50,025 nucleotides of DNA from UBA2653 sp964572685 (GTDB lineage: Bacteria; Pseudomonadota; Gammaproteobacteria; Legionellales; Legionellaceae), in the NCBI GenBank assembly GCA_964572685.1, contig CAZNFJ010000010.1, forward strand, positions 1 to 50,025. The letters are read 5' to 3'. How positions within the stretch are numbered: position 1 is the stretch's first letter; the number at the start of each line of letters is the position of its first letter. Positions 1 to 8,380 of the stretch are shown piece by piece. The notes under the pieces were generated by a model. The model was not told the origin of the DNA, ran no database searches, and worked only from the letters and a program-made list of their open reading frames with translations. The position numbers and the translations under genes were made by a program.

Positions 1-198
1 AAGGTCGATTAAAGATTGGGTTGTGATATGGTGACACAGTTCAGTGAACACCCTCGATTCTGGCATTCCAAGTGATGTCATCCGATTTAATACGCGCACA
101 CCTATCCCGCCTTCCGTTTTTTGTTGCGGAATTTCCCTGGCTTTCATGCTAGGCCCGATGATTTTCCCATATCGCAACAACGCCACAAGTGGAGCCCA
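1..198 (-). pseudogene. IS5-like transposase C-terminal remnant, cut by window edge
   Basis: An open frame on the minus strand runs from a stop near 199 off the left edge of the window. The translated stretch contains RYGKIIGPSMKAREIPQQ followed by a segment ending LNRMTSLGMP, which resembles the C-terminal end of IS5-type DDE transposases (Arg-Tyr-x-x-Ile-Ile-Gly then Asn-Arg-Met-Thr-x-Leu-Gly-Met-Pro). No N-terminal or catalytic part lies upstream: the preceding DNA belongs to the repeat-protein gene. I read it as a decayed insertion-sequence fragment. The family assignment rests on motif resemblance only. Confidence 0.55.
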
Positions 199-213
199 CT
201 AGCCTCAATTGAT

Positions 214-2301
214 TTACAGCTTGAGCACCAATCCATATTGTTTATCAAAGTTTTCTTGTGCTTTTTGGCTTGAGTGACGATTCGCCCAAAAGTTATGTTT
301 TTCAAGACTCAAAAGTAGTCGTTGTTCTCCAAGATTTAAACGCATTTGTTCTTCGAGGTAAGCTTGATACCCAGGTGATGCAAGTAACATTGTCTCGATT
401 TCAGATAAATTAGGAATATTAACTTGATGACCGTAATCTATTAAATTCAAAAATTTTACATTACTGGGGTTGTTGCCATAAGCTTCCTTAAACTCATCCC
501 ATAATTCTGCTTGCACCCCTGCTTTGATAAGCTCCCACATTGGCGCAAGGCTTTCATCTGTTTTGAGGCGCTCAAGCAAGTCTTTTATCTTTAAATAGCC
601 CTCAGCCGTTGCGGGTGTTGCAAGAGATTGCAGATAAGTTATTGCATGTGCTGCAGCCAGTCTTGGAAACTTCGATGATGCACCCTCATGGGTGATATAA
701 TAAACATCGACATCAGCATGAATCCCCTTGAGCTTTTCCATGAGTTTGTTAAAAGTTCCACCTGTACAAATAGGTTCATCCTCTCCACCTTCGTCTTGAC
801 CTACGGCATTAAGGTTGTAACCCCGTTGAATATCATACAGAGCTTCGATAAATAAGGCCTTGGCATCGTCAAGCGTTGCAGAGCACTTGCTAGCATCATG
901 AATGGCGGTATAAGCAAGGGCGAGTAATTGACGGATTGAGACCCCTGAGGTATCGGTAAAGGTATAATCTGCTGCGGTAATACGCACAATGCAGCGTTTG
1001 GCTGCTTGATTTATTGGGGAATCAGCTAAACCATTCACATAAGCCCTCATTTCTTTAATCTTGAGCTCTAAATTTAAACCATCACCATAAGTTTTCATCA
1101 GTTTCACTGCAGAAGCAGATACCGAGCGATGTACAGATGCAGTATGCGTACTTTGTGCTTGATTAAAAGCAGCAGCATGTTCTGGAACACCTAGGAGGTT
1201 ATGACCTGCCAGAATATCTAGGGCTAGAATTAAATTGAGCTCTCTTTGAAGCGCTTCCATGGGATTAGCATGCTCAGCTGCAGTTAAAAGTCTTTGGAAA
1301 TTGACTTGGGTGAGTAGATGATTTGGGATTCTCGACCATATCAATTGATATGCTGTGTTTGAAACGAGGGAGCCATGATTGGGGGCAAGCAAAGCTTCAA
1401 AATTATCTCGCGTTAAAAGCCTGGCTCGATGTAAATCAGAAAGCGCAGAAGCTAAGTCGCTAGGATTAGCGTGGGCGAGGACCAGGGCAAAATTATCTTG
1501 CGTTAAAAGCCTGGCTCGATGTAAATCAGAAAGCGCATAAGCTAAGTCGCCAGGATTAGCGTGGGCGAAGACCAGGGCAAAATTATCTTGCGTTAAAAGC
1601 CTGGCTTTCTGTAAATGATAAAGCGCAGAAACCAAGCCGGCAGTATTGGCGTGGGCGGCGACCAGGGCAAAATTATCTTTCGTTAAAATTCCGTCTGCCT
1701 GTAAACAATAAAGCGCTAAAGCCAAGTCGGCAGTATTGGCGTGGGCGAGGACCAGGGCAACATTATCTTTCGTTAAAATTCCGTCTTGCTGTAAACGAGA
1801 AAACGCTAAAGCCAAGTCGGCAGTATTGGCGTGGGCGAGGACCAGGGCAACATTATCTTTCGTTAAAATTCCGTCTTGCTGTAAACGAGAAAACGCTAAA
1901 GCCAAGCCGGCAGTATTGGCGTGGGTGAGGACCAGGGCAACATTATCTTGCGTTAAAAGCCTGGCTTGCTGTAAACGAGAAAACGCTAAAGCCAAGTCGT
2001 AAGTATTGGTGTGAGCGGCGACTAAATTACAATTGGTCTCAGTCAAAATAGCAGCTTTTTTTAAAGCTTGTAGAGACCGAATAATATTATCAAACTGATC
2101 AAAATTCTTTGTATCTTGAATACAGGACCTAAACCATAAACGATTCCACCACCATGAGGAAAGATAGATTTTGAAAAAATCCCAAGAACTGGGTTCTTGG
2201 TCTTTCTCCAATAGTTTTGCAAGCGCTGTCTTTAGAAATAAGAATTTAAACCAGCTTTGATTAAAGCCTGATTTAAGACTTTGATAGATATTGCTAAACA
2301 T
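214..2301 (-). CDS. Tandem-repeat protein, candidate Dot/Icm effector
   Basis: A 695-residue protein with no recognised catalytic domain. Residues 83-292 are seven consecutive 30-residue units of the pattern LLTxDNxALVxAHANxxDLAxAxxxLxx, with a degenerate eighth unit to about residue 322; each unit looks like a helical hairpin, so this part is probably an alpha-solenoid for protein binding. The N-terminus (about 1-80) is rich in Trp, Phe and Leu. Residues 330-695 are mostly helical and unlike anything I recognise, ending in a hydrophobic GLVLKL tail. The ATG has a good ribosome site, GGAGA, seven bases upstream. Its setting among mobile-element remnants and the presence of a Dot/Icm gene in this window make a secreted effector plausible, but that is inference. 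No signal peptide or membrane anchor is evident. Confidence 0.8.
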   Translation of the reverse strand: MFSNIYQSLKSGFNQSWFKFLFLKTALAKLLEKDQEPSSWDFFKIYLSSWWWNRLWFRSCIQDTKNFDQFDNIIRSLQALKKAAILTETNCNLVAAHTNTYDLALAFSRLQQARLLTQDNVALVLTHANTAGLALAFSRLQQDGILTKDNVALVLAHANTADLALAFSRLQQDGILTKDNVALVLAHANTADLALALYCLQADGILTKDNFALVAAHANTAGLVSALYHLQKARLLTQDNFALVFAHANPGDLAYALSDLHRARLLTQDNFALVLAHANPSDLASALSDLHRARLLTRDNFEALLAPNHGSLVSNTAYQLIWSRIPNHLLTQVNFQRLLTAAEHANPMEALQRELNLILALDILAGHNLLGVPEHAAAFNQAQSTHTASVHRSVSASAVKLMKTYGDGLNLELKIKEMRAYVNGLADSPINQAAKRCIVRITAADYTFTDTSGVSIRQLLALAYTAIHDASKCSATLDDAKALFIEALYDIQRGYNLNAVGQDEGGEDEPICTGGTFNKLMEKLKGIHADVDVYYITHEGASSKFPRLAAAHAITYLQSLATPATAEGYLKIKDLLERLKTDESLAPMWELIKAGVQAELWDEFKEAYGNNPSNVKFLNLIDYGHQVNIPNLSEIETMLLASPGYQAYLEEQMRLNLGEQRLLLSLEKHNFWANRHSSQKAQENFDKQYGLVLKL
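1336..2055 (-). repeat. 90-bp coding tandem repeat array
   Basis: Seven near-identical 90-bp units and a diverged eighth lie in frame inside the gene at 214-2301. Neighbouring units are almost identical at DNA level (for example those around 1741 and 1831), while the outer units are more diverged. This suggests recent expansion from the middle of the array by unequal recombination or slippage. Copy number is likely to vary between strains. Confidence 0.9.
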
Positions 2302-2324
2302 TTTAGATTCTCCGTCTGCATTAA

Positions 2325-2339
2325 TGATAATTATTATAT
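2325..2339. promoter_or_regulatory. Possible Fur-box-like site
   Basis: The 15 bases TGATAATTATTATAT match the 7-1-7 Fur consensus (TGATAAT-N-ATTATCA) in the whole left half and five of seven positions on the right. The site lies about 25-40 bases upstream of the ATG of the repeat-protein gene, where a promoter-blocking operator would sit. In AT-rich DNA this can arise by chance, so the call is weak. Confidence 0.3.
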
Positions 2340-2592
2340 CATGTTGTATTTTTTTTGCAATTCGGAGGTTTCAGCTGTGTCGCGCCAAAGTGATAATGTC
2401 CTCTTAAGGGCCCAATCTTACGGTCCGTGTCACAAGGGGCCACTTTGAAAATATTTAGATTGGAAACTTGCCAATAATATCGGTTTTGTCGGGCATTGTT
2501 GCGGCGTTGTTGCATAAATAGGATGATTTTGAAAAACCCGTAATAATTTTGCCCAAACAACACCACTGCTGTTATTGTATCTATCATTTTCC
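2340..2592. mobile_element. Degenerate mobile-element debris
   Basis: No convincing protein is encoded here. The stretch contains a GTTGTTGCATAAAT-type motif (around 2506-2520) reminiscent of IS5-group element ends and a CCACTTTGAAAAT-type motif (around 2440) reminiscent of IS21-group ends. It is flanked by a transposase-related gene on one side. I read it as overlapping scraps of several insertion elements. No inverted-repeat pair or target duplication could be matched. Confidence 0.35.
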
Positions 2593-2796
2593 TCACTTGG
2601 CTGCCTCATACCTAACAAACATAACGATAAATGTCGTTTCTATTGCCTCACTTCGTTTTAATTTTCCTCGCCAGGTTTTAAAAGAACCATAACAAATATT
2701 GGCCTGTTCACAATATTTGACTTGACTTAAACCGCTGTTACGCCAGGCTTCTAAATGTTCTTCATAATAAGTGCGTTTTTTTGCTGATAATCCCAT
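2593..2796 (-). CDS. IS66-type accessory protein TnpA, truncated
   Basis: A 67-residue protein with the pattern HLEAWRNSGLSQVKYCEQ followed by a short linker and SFKTWRGKLKR. This is the helix-turn-helix layout of the small IS66-family accessory proteins (TnpA), which are usually around 100 residues. After about residue 50 the sequence stops resembling the family and ends early, and no TnpB or transposase follows. It is probably the remains of an element whose insertion removed the 5' end of the phosphotransferase gene to its right. Confidence 0.6.
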   Translation of the reverse strand: MGLSAKKRTYYEEHLEAWRNSGLSQVKYCEQANICYGSFKTWRGKLKRSEAIETTFIVMFVRYEAAK

Positions 2797-2821
2797 TATT
2801 ATTCTCCAGTTATAAAACTGA

Positions 2822-3484
2822 AAAGATTATCTCGGAAAAAATATTGGATTTTTAGGTGTGCCTAATAAACCGCTTACGATAAAAGGGATGCCAATTTGGA
2901 AAGCATTTGAAGGTTTAATTCAAGACATACAAATTGCGAAAGACCTAGCATCATGGTTATTGGAATTGCATCGGGTCCCTTTAAATGACGAATTGGGATT
3001 GGAATATAATGATTTTAAAATCAATGTTGTAAAACGATTTAATCATCGCTTAGATATTAAGAAACATGCCTTGTATTTTATGGATTCGGGTATTGATATG
3101 AAAATGATACAAGAAGTTGATGAGAAGATTCGTGACATGAAGCCACTTGCTCATTTGTCAGTATGGGTTCATGGCGATATTTTTGAACGTAACGTCATTT
3201 TTGATGGGCGGCAATTGTGGGGCATTATTGATTTTGGTGATGTTCACATTGGTCATCCTGCTGTTGATTTTTCGGGATTAATGATGTTTGATAATGATGC
3301 TGTGGATGCTTTTCTGAGTATCTATCCTTTTCCTGATAAGCATACAGAACCGTTGATGCTTATCACGGCTTATTTTCATAGTATGAATTATTTACCTTAT
3401 TGTTATATTCAAAAAAATAAAGATTTAATGCATTGGGCGGGGCTCTTTTTGAGAAATACAATCAACCGTATCTCAAAGTTTTAA
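2822..3484 (+). pseudogene. Aminoglycoside-phosphotransferase-fold kinase, N-lobe missing
   Basis: The frame opens right after a stop at 2819-2821 and has no ATG at its head; GTG at 2858 is the first usable start (208 residues). The Brenner-type catalytic motif WVHGDIFERNVIF, with the Asp and Asn of HxDxxxxN, is followed by GIIDFGD, the magnesium-binding Asp, so the C-lobe of an APH-family small-molecule kinase is intact. The family normally has roughly 80 more residues before this, carrying the nucleotide-binding lobe. That lobe is absent and mobile-element debris lies where it should be. It is most likely a 5'-truncated gene rather than an active enzyme. The substrate is unknown. Confidence 0.7.
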
Positions 3485-3504
3485 ATTTTTTTGTGACATC
3501 TTTT

Positions 3505-3532
3505 TTGTTTTATTTCCTAATTTTGGTATATT
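3505..3532 (+). promoter_or_regulatory. Putative sigma-70 promoter of tsaD
   Basis: TTGTTT at 3505-3510, a 16-base spacer, then TATATT at 3527-3532 preceded by TGG, giving an extended -10. Transcription would begin near 3539, about 27 bases before the tsaD ATG. The match is reasonable but not tested. Confidence 0.45.
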
Positions 3533-3565
3533 ATGTTTTTTTGTTTTTTGGAATGATTGAAAATC

Positions 3566-4564
3566 ATGCGAATTTTGGGTATTGAATCTTCATGTGATGA
3601 AACAGGTTTAGCTATTTATTGTGAAGAAAAGGGATTGCTTGCACATGCCTTATTTAGTCAAATCCTTGCTCATCAGCCTTTTGGCGGGGTGGTGCCAGAA
3701 TTAGCTTCTCGTGATCATGTTCGACAGATTTTGCCTTTATTGCAAGAGGTGTTTCAAACTGCAAATTTGAATTTTTGCGACATTGATGCCATTGCCTATA
3801 CCGCTGGTCCAGGATTGATGGGGGCTTTATTGGTAGGGGCGTGTTTTGCTAAAAGTTTGGCATTTTCGTTGCAAAAGCCAGCCATTGCTGTTCATCATTT
3901 AGAAGCTCATTTATTGGTTTCTCAAATGGAATATACACAAATTCAATTTCCTTTTTTAGCTTTATTGGTCTCGGGGGGGCATACTCAGTTAATTCATGCC
4001 AAAGCGTTAGGAGAATATCAATTATTAGGTGAAACTATTGATGATGCAGCAGGCGAAGCATTTGATAAAACTGCAAAAATCATGGGGCTGCCCTATCCTG
4101 GGGGACGAGCTTTATCAGAAATGGCTTCTTTAAAAGCTTTCCAAGAATCAGATCTAAAAGCATTTCCGCGTCCTTTATTAGATAGACCCGGGTTTGATTT
4201 TAGTTTTAGTGGTTTAAAAACACATGCTTTATATGCTTGGCAAAAATCAGCAAAAGATAGCCAAGCCCAAGCTGCCATTGCTTATGCCTTTCAAACGGCG
4301 GTGGTTGATACCTTGGTTGAGAAAACTAAGCGAGCCTTAGCCTTGACTGGAGCCTCTCAATTGGTTTTGGCTGGTGGTGTTGCGGCTAATCAACGGTTAC
4401 GTGAGCAGGTTTTGGATTTAAATTGTGAGGTTTTTTATCCCTCCCTGTCTTTTTGTACTGATAATGGCGCCATGATAGCTTACACAGGGATGCAGTATTT
4501 GAAACAAGAAAAAGTGGATGCCCATATTGCTATTGATGTAAAGGCGCGCTGGCCATTGATGTAG
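3566..4564 (+). CDS. tsaD: tRNA threonylcarbamoyladenosine synthase, catalytic subunit TsaD
   Basis: TsaD transfers the threonylcarbamoyl group from TC-AMP to A37 of ANN-decoding tRNAs, working with TsaB and TsaE in the cytoplasm. The 332-residue protein has all family marks: MRILGIESSCDETG at the start, the metal-binding HLEAH, the LLVSGGHTQL loop, DDAAGEAFDKTAK, and LAGGVAANQRLR followed by CTDNGAMIAY near the C-terminus. I chose ATG 3566 over the in-frame TTG at 3557 because every homologue begins at this MRILGIE. It is convergent with plsY, with six bases between stops and no clear hairpin. Nothing looks degenerate. It is a universal essential gene. Confidence 0.97.
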   Translation: MRILGIESSCDETGLAIYCEEKGLLAHALFSQILAHQPFGGVVPELASRDHVRQILPLLQEVFQTANLNFCDIDAIAYTAGPGLMGALLVGACFAKSLAFSLQKPAIAVHHLEAHLLVSQMEYTQIQFPFLALLVSGGHTQLIHAKALGEYQLLGETIDDAAGEAFDKTAKIMGLPYPGGRALSEMASLKAFQESDLKAFPRPLLDRPGFDFSFSGLKTHALYAWQKSAKDSQAQAAIAYAFQTAVVDTLVEKTKRALALTGASQLVLAGGVAANQRLREQVLDLNCEVFYPSLSFCTDNGAMIAYTGMQYLKQEKVDAHIAIDVKARWPLM

Positions 4565-4570
4565 TTTTTT

Positions 4571-5167
4571 TTATTTTTGAATTTGACTTTCCTCGCCTCG
4601 CCATAATCTTTGAATATTTTCATGATGTTTGGCAATAATGATAAAAGACATGATAAACAGTGGATAAAAGATAGCACCTGTTTTCATGATCATGACCGCG
4701 TATAAAGGCGCAAAAAACGCTGTGATTAAAGAAGCAAGTGAGGAGTATTTTTTCATCCAGGCTGCAAAAATCCAAAGCCCTAGACAAAGTAAACCTAAAA
4801 AGATATTCAGTCCAAAATAAGTCCCTAATGCGGTTGCGACACCTTTTCCACCTTTAAAATGAAAAAATACTGGGTACATATGGCCTAATACACAAAAAAG
4901 AGCCATGCAGCCTAAATCGAATGTTTCTAAATGAAGAAATCGTCCAATCATCACAGGAATGGTTCCTTTGAGCATGTCGCCAATGAGCACCATTCCAGCA
5001 AATTTTTTACCATGTAAACGCAAAACATTGGTTGCTCCAGGATTATTCGAACCTTGACTTCTCGGATCGGTTAAACCAAACGCTTTACATATAATAATAG
5101 CACTACAAAGTGAGCCAAAAAGATAAGCCAAAAACATCATGCTCACAGATAAGATTGAAAAATGCAT
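4571..5167 (-). CDS. plsY: Glycerol-3-phosphate acyltransferase PlsY
   Basis: PlsY is an inner-membrane enzyme that acylates position 1 of glycerol-3-phosphate from acyl-phosphate, the first committed step in phospholipid synthesis. The 198-residue protein has about six membrane segments and the three family motifs: GSQGSNNPGATNVLR near residue 38, GDMLKGTIPV near 63, and FKGGKGVATALGTYFG near 104. Length is usual for the family. It follows hemW on the same strand with a gap of about 29 bases, so the two may share a transcript. Confidence 0.95.
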   Translation of the reverse strand: MHFSILSVSMMFLAYLFGSLCSAIIICKAFGLTDPRSQGSNNPGATNVLRLHGKKFAGMVLIGDMLKGTIPVMIGRFLHLETFDLGCMALFCVLGHMYPVFFHFKGGKGVATALGTYFGLNIFLGLLCLGLWIFAAWMKKYSSLASLITAFFAPLYAVMIMKTGAIFYPLFIMSFIIIAKHHENIQRLWRGEESQIQK

Positions 5168-5196
5168 CTTAGTTCTCCAAAGTTTATCAAGATATC

Positions 5197-6327
5197 CTAC
5201 AAGAATAATTGAATAATTTCATTATTAAAATGTAATCCTTTTGCAGAAATTGCCCAAAAATCTTTTTGCAGATAAATGAGTCCTTGTTGAGCTGCTTTTT
5301 GCAAATAAACTTCAATAGAATTAAATGGAAGTCCGGTTTGTTCTTCAAAATGTTGAAAAGCGTGTGGTTGAACCAAGCGACATGTATTGAGCATATATTC
5401 AAACATGATATCTTGAGGGCTATCAATAATTTTGATTTCAGAGATAAAATTTTGGGTTTCTAGATAACTTTTGGGCATACGATGTTTTGCAAGTCGCGAA
5501 ATTATGCCAGATGGTGAAGTAAGTTTGCTGTGTGCGCCAGCACCAATGCCATAGTAATCTCCATATTGCCAGTAATTAAGATTATGTTGACAATATGCAT
5601 TATCTTGACAGTAAGCAGAAACTTCATAACGCAACCAACCTTTTTCTTGCAAAAGTGATCTACCTTGTACCTCTATCTCAATAAAGATATCTTCTTTCGG
5701 CTGGGAGGGAGGCTTTTTGTAGAACAATGTATTGGGCTCAATCGTGAGTTCATACCAGGAAATATGCTTGGGTGCTGCATTGATAGCTGTTTGCAAATCA
5801 AAGAGGGCATCTTCGGTATTTTGGTGAGGAAGTCCGTACATTAAATCGATGTTTAGGTTTTCAAATCCTGCTAAATAAGCTTTTTCAATGGCTTCGTGTG
5901 CTTTTTTTGCATCATGAATACGACCACATGCTTTTAAAAATCGATCTTGAAAAGATTGAACGCCAATCGATAACCGGTTGATACCGACTTGTCGATACTC
6001 AGTAAAACGATAATTATCCACGGTGCCTGGATTGGCTTCTAAGGTTATTTCAATGTTTTTATCCCAGGGTATGATTTTTTGAAGATTTTCAAATAAGAGG
6101 GCATAGGATTTTGCAGAAAACAAACTGGGTGTCCCACCGCCAATGAATATGGTATGAATTTTATCTTTTGGGTATAAGGAGACATCATGTTCAAAATCTT
6201 TAATGAGTTGCTGAATATAGTTGATTTCAGGCAGTTCACTTGGGCTTTTGTGAGAATTGAAGTCGCAATAAGGACATTTTTTTACACACCAGGGAATATG
6301 AATATACAATCCAGTTTTTTTAGTCAT
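5197..6327 (-). CDS. hemW: Radical SAM heme chaperone HemW
   Basis: HemW is a radical-SAM protein related to coproporphyrinogen III dehydrogenase HemN but now regarded as a heme chaperone. The 376-residue protein starts TGLYIHIPWCVKKCPYCDF, which contains the CxxxCxxC motif binding the 4Fe-4S cluster. It lacks the additional Cys that marks true HemN after that motif. GGGTPSLF and the SAM-binding segment around residues 100-160 (ITLEANPGT, then LSIGVQSF) follow. The C-terminal HemN-type domain is complete. It is divergent from mdh, with 133 bases between starts, and plsY follows it. Confidence 0.93.
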   Translation of the reverse strand: MTKKTGLYIHIPWCVKKCPYCDFNSHKSPSELPEINYIQQLIKDFEHDVSLYPKDKIHTIFIGGGTPSLFSAKSYALLFENLQKIIPWDKNIEITLEANPGTVDNYRFTEYRQVGINRLSIGVQSFQDRFLKACGRIHDAKKAHEAIEKAYLAGFENLNIDLMYGLPHQNTEDALFDLQTAINAAPKHISWYELTIEPNTLFYKKPPSQPKEDIFIEIEVQGRSLLQEKGWLRYEVSAYCQDNAYCQHNLNYWQYGDYYGIGAGAHSKLTSPSGIISRLAKHRMPKSYLETQNFISEIKIIDSPQDIMFEYMLNTCRLVQPHAFQHFEEQTGLPFNSIEVYLQKAAQQGLIYLQKDFWAISAKGLHFNNEIIQLFL

Positions 6328-6460
6328 TTTTTTTAGTACAGCTTGTGAAAAATCAATGTTATGATATTAAGAATTTTTGATTATACTGATTTTTCTTATC
6401 AAGAAATAGTCTTATTATTTTTCTTTAGAGCAAAAAGATAAAAAATCAAGTGAGGATATA

Positions 6461-7480
6461 ATGAATAGACGTGTAAAAGTTGCGGTAACTGGTGCAGCAG
6501 GACAAATTGGCTATGCTTTATTGTTTAGAATTGCTTCTGGTCAGATGTTTGGTTCTGATGTTGATATTGATTTAAATTTATTAGAGCTTGAACAATCGCT
6601 ACCTGCTTTAGAAGGGGTAGTGATGGAATTGCAAGATTGCGCATTTCCTCGTCTAAAAAGTATTACCATGACGTCAGATTTAAAAGTGGCGATGGATGGT
6701 GTGAATTGGGCGATTTTAGTCGGATCAGTGCCACGAAAACAAGGCATGGAGCGTTCTGACTTATTACAAATTAATGGGAATATTTTTATCGAACAAGGTC
6801 GTGCGATTAACCAGTATGCAGCACGCGATGTTCGCGTTTTTGTTGTTGGAAATCCTTGTAATACTAATTGTCTCATCACCAAGCATCATGCCCCAGATGT
6901 TCCTGCAAATCGTTTTTTTGCGATGACTTCTTTAGATGAGTTAAGAGCTCGTGCGCAATTAGCGATCAAAGCGGATGTGGATATTCAAGAAATTACTCAG
7001 ATGACCATTTGGGGAAATCATTCTTCAACGCAGTTTCCTGATTTTTACAATGCTAAAATTGATGGAATTCCTGCCATTGAAGTCATTCGTGATGAATCCT
7101 GGTTTAAAGAAATTTTTGTTCCAGCCGTTCAACAACGTGGCGCGGCTATCATTAAAGCACGTGGTGCCTCTTCCGCGGCTTCTGCTGCTAATGCGGTGGT
7201 TCATGGTATCTATTCTCTCATCAATGATACACCTGCAGGAGATACTTTCTCTGTAGCCTTGTCTTCTCAGGGGCAATATGGAGTGGATGAAGGATTGATG
7301 TTTTCTTTTCCTTGCCGTCGTCAGCATGGTTTTATTCGTAGTCTTGGAATGGAATCGGGTGAAGTAGAAGTGGTTGAAGGTTTAACATTTAATGAATATA
7401 GTCAAAAAATGTTTGAGAAAACTTTGAATGAACTTCGTGAAGAACGTGATATGGTTAAATCTTTAGGTCTATTGGGATAA
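6461..7480 (+). CDS. mdh: Malate dehydrogenase, cytosolic type
   Basis: This enzyme interconverts malate and oxaloacetate with NAD in the TCA cycle. At 339 residues it matches the cytosolic-type subfamily rather than the enterobacterial one. The Rossmann motif GAAGQIGYALLFRIASG is at residues 11-27. VPRKQGMERSDLL carries the substrate-binding Arg, GNPCNTNCLI follows, and the catalytic His is in WGNHSSTQFPD around residue 188. The gene stands alone on the plus strand, divergent from hemW, and ends in a strong hairpin shared with prmA. The nucleotide preference (NAD against NADP) cannot be decided from what I can see. Confidence 0.96.
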   Translation: MNRRVKVAVTGAAGQIGYALLFRIASGQMFGSDVDIDLNLLELEQSLPALEGVVMELQDCAFPRLKSITMTSDLKVAMDGVNWAILVGSVPRKQGMERSDLLQINGNIFIEQGRAINQYAARDVRVFVVGNPCNTNCLITKHHAPDVPANRFFAMTSLDELRARAQLAIKADVDIQEITQMTIWGNHSSTQFPDFYNAKIDGIPAIEVIRDESWFKEIFVPAVQQRGAAIIKARGASSAASAANAVVHGIYSLINDTPAGDTFSVALSSQGQYGVDEGLMFSFPCRRQHGFIRSLGMESGEVEVVEGLTFNEYSQKMFEKTLNELREERDMVKSLGLLG

Positions 7481-7487
7481 TGAAATG

Positions 7488-7515
7488 ACTCCCGCTTTCA
7501 ATGCGGGAGTTTTTT
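7488..7515 (+). terminator. Rho-independent terminator of mdh
   Basis: An eight-base perfect stem, ACTCCCGC (7488-7495) with GCGGGAGT (7503-7510), a seven-base loop and five Ts. It lies eight bases after the mdh stop and reaches into the stop codon of the oppositely transcribed prmA. The T-run favours the plus strand. Confidence 0.9.
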
Positions 7516-8380
7516 ATAATAATTCAAAACTTAAGCAGCCCCAGTCTTTGTCATGATATTCGTCCATGAGTTTAAAATATTTGGCGTAATGAGATTTTAC
7601 TTGTTCAAGTTGCGTTACCAACAGACCAGAAAGTACCAGGCGACCGTCTTTTTTCAGTAATTTCACAAAAGTATCTCTAAATTCCAATAATGGATTCATG
7701 ACAATATTGGCGATGATAATATTGGTTTTTTCAGGTAAATCATCGGGATTGCAGGTCACATGAAACTGCTCTAAAGACACATCATTTAACTTGGCATTTT
7801 GAATGCTTGCTTCACAAGCCTGGATATCGATATCAATGCCATAGGCCTCGCTGACGCCTAATTTAATCGCAGCAAGTGCTAAAATCCCAGAACCACAGCC
7901 ATAGTCAATCAGCGTTTGATTTTGAATGTCATGCGAGGCTAACCATTCTAAACACATTTTTGTAGTTTCATGTTGTCCGGTGCCAAAAGCAAAACCCGGA
8001 TCTAAAATGATACTTTGAGGACTCGGCTCACTTGGCACCAACCAATGGGGATAAACCCATAATCGATTGGCAAATTGCATGGGTTTAAAATCTTTTAAAC
8101 CATAAATGAGCCAGTTTTTTTCTTGAATTTCTTCCTGTTCGATGTGAAGCGTGGGATCAAAGTGAAGAAGCTTTTCATTGATATTGATTGCATCGTCTTG
8201 AGTTTCAACCAGGGCTTCTATTTTGACAAAAGACCAAACAGGTTGCTCGTGGAGTATTTGTTCGATGAGGATGTCCTCTCCTGCATTGAGCATTGATAAG
8301 GAGAGGATAGGTAGAGCGCTGAGTATCTCTTCAATGGCCTGAACCTTTTCATCGGTGGTGTAAATGACAACTTGCCACAT
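7514..8380 (-). CDS. prmA: Ribosomal protein L11 methyltransferase PrmA
   Basis: PrmA trimethylates several amino groups of ribosomal protein L11 using S-adenosylmethionine. The 288-residue protein has the expected N-terminal substrate domain and then a class I methyltransferase fold: DPGFAFGTGQHETT, the SAM-binding LIDYGCGSGILALAAIKLG, GIDIDIQA and the catalytic-site IIANIVMNPL. It is the last gene of accB-accC-prmA. Its ATG overlaps the accC stop by one base (TAATG), so translation is probably coupled. Confidence 0.95.
   Translation of the reverse strand: MWQVVIYTTDEKVQAIEEILSALPILSLSMLNAGEDILIEQILHEQPVWSFVKIEALVETQDDAININEKLLHFDPTLHIEQEEIQEKNWLIYGLKDFKPMQFANRLWVYPHWLVPSEPSPQSIILDPGFAFGTGQHETTKMCLEWLASHDIQNQTLIDYGCGSGILALAAIKLGVSEAYGIDIDIQACEASIQNAKLNDVSLEQFHVTCNPDDLPEKTNIIIANIVMNPLLEFRDTFVKLLKKDGRLVLSGLLVTQLEQVKSHYAKYFKLMDEYHDKDWGCLSFELL

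Noticed and set aside
1736..2002. Plus-strand open frame with repeated AWARTRATLSF units
   Set aside because: It is the antisense shadow of the 30-residue repeat array; the periodicity comes from the minus-strand gene.
2339..2596. Minus-strand open frame of 85 codons
   Set aside because: The translation resembles insertion-element end sequence rather than protein, with no family pattern. Treated as mobile debris.
4561..4580. Terminator between tsaD and plsY
   Set aside because: There is a T-run after the tsaD stop but no inverted repeat in front of it.
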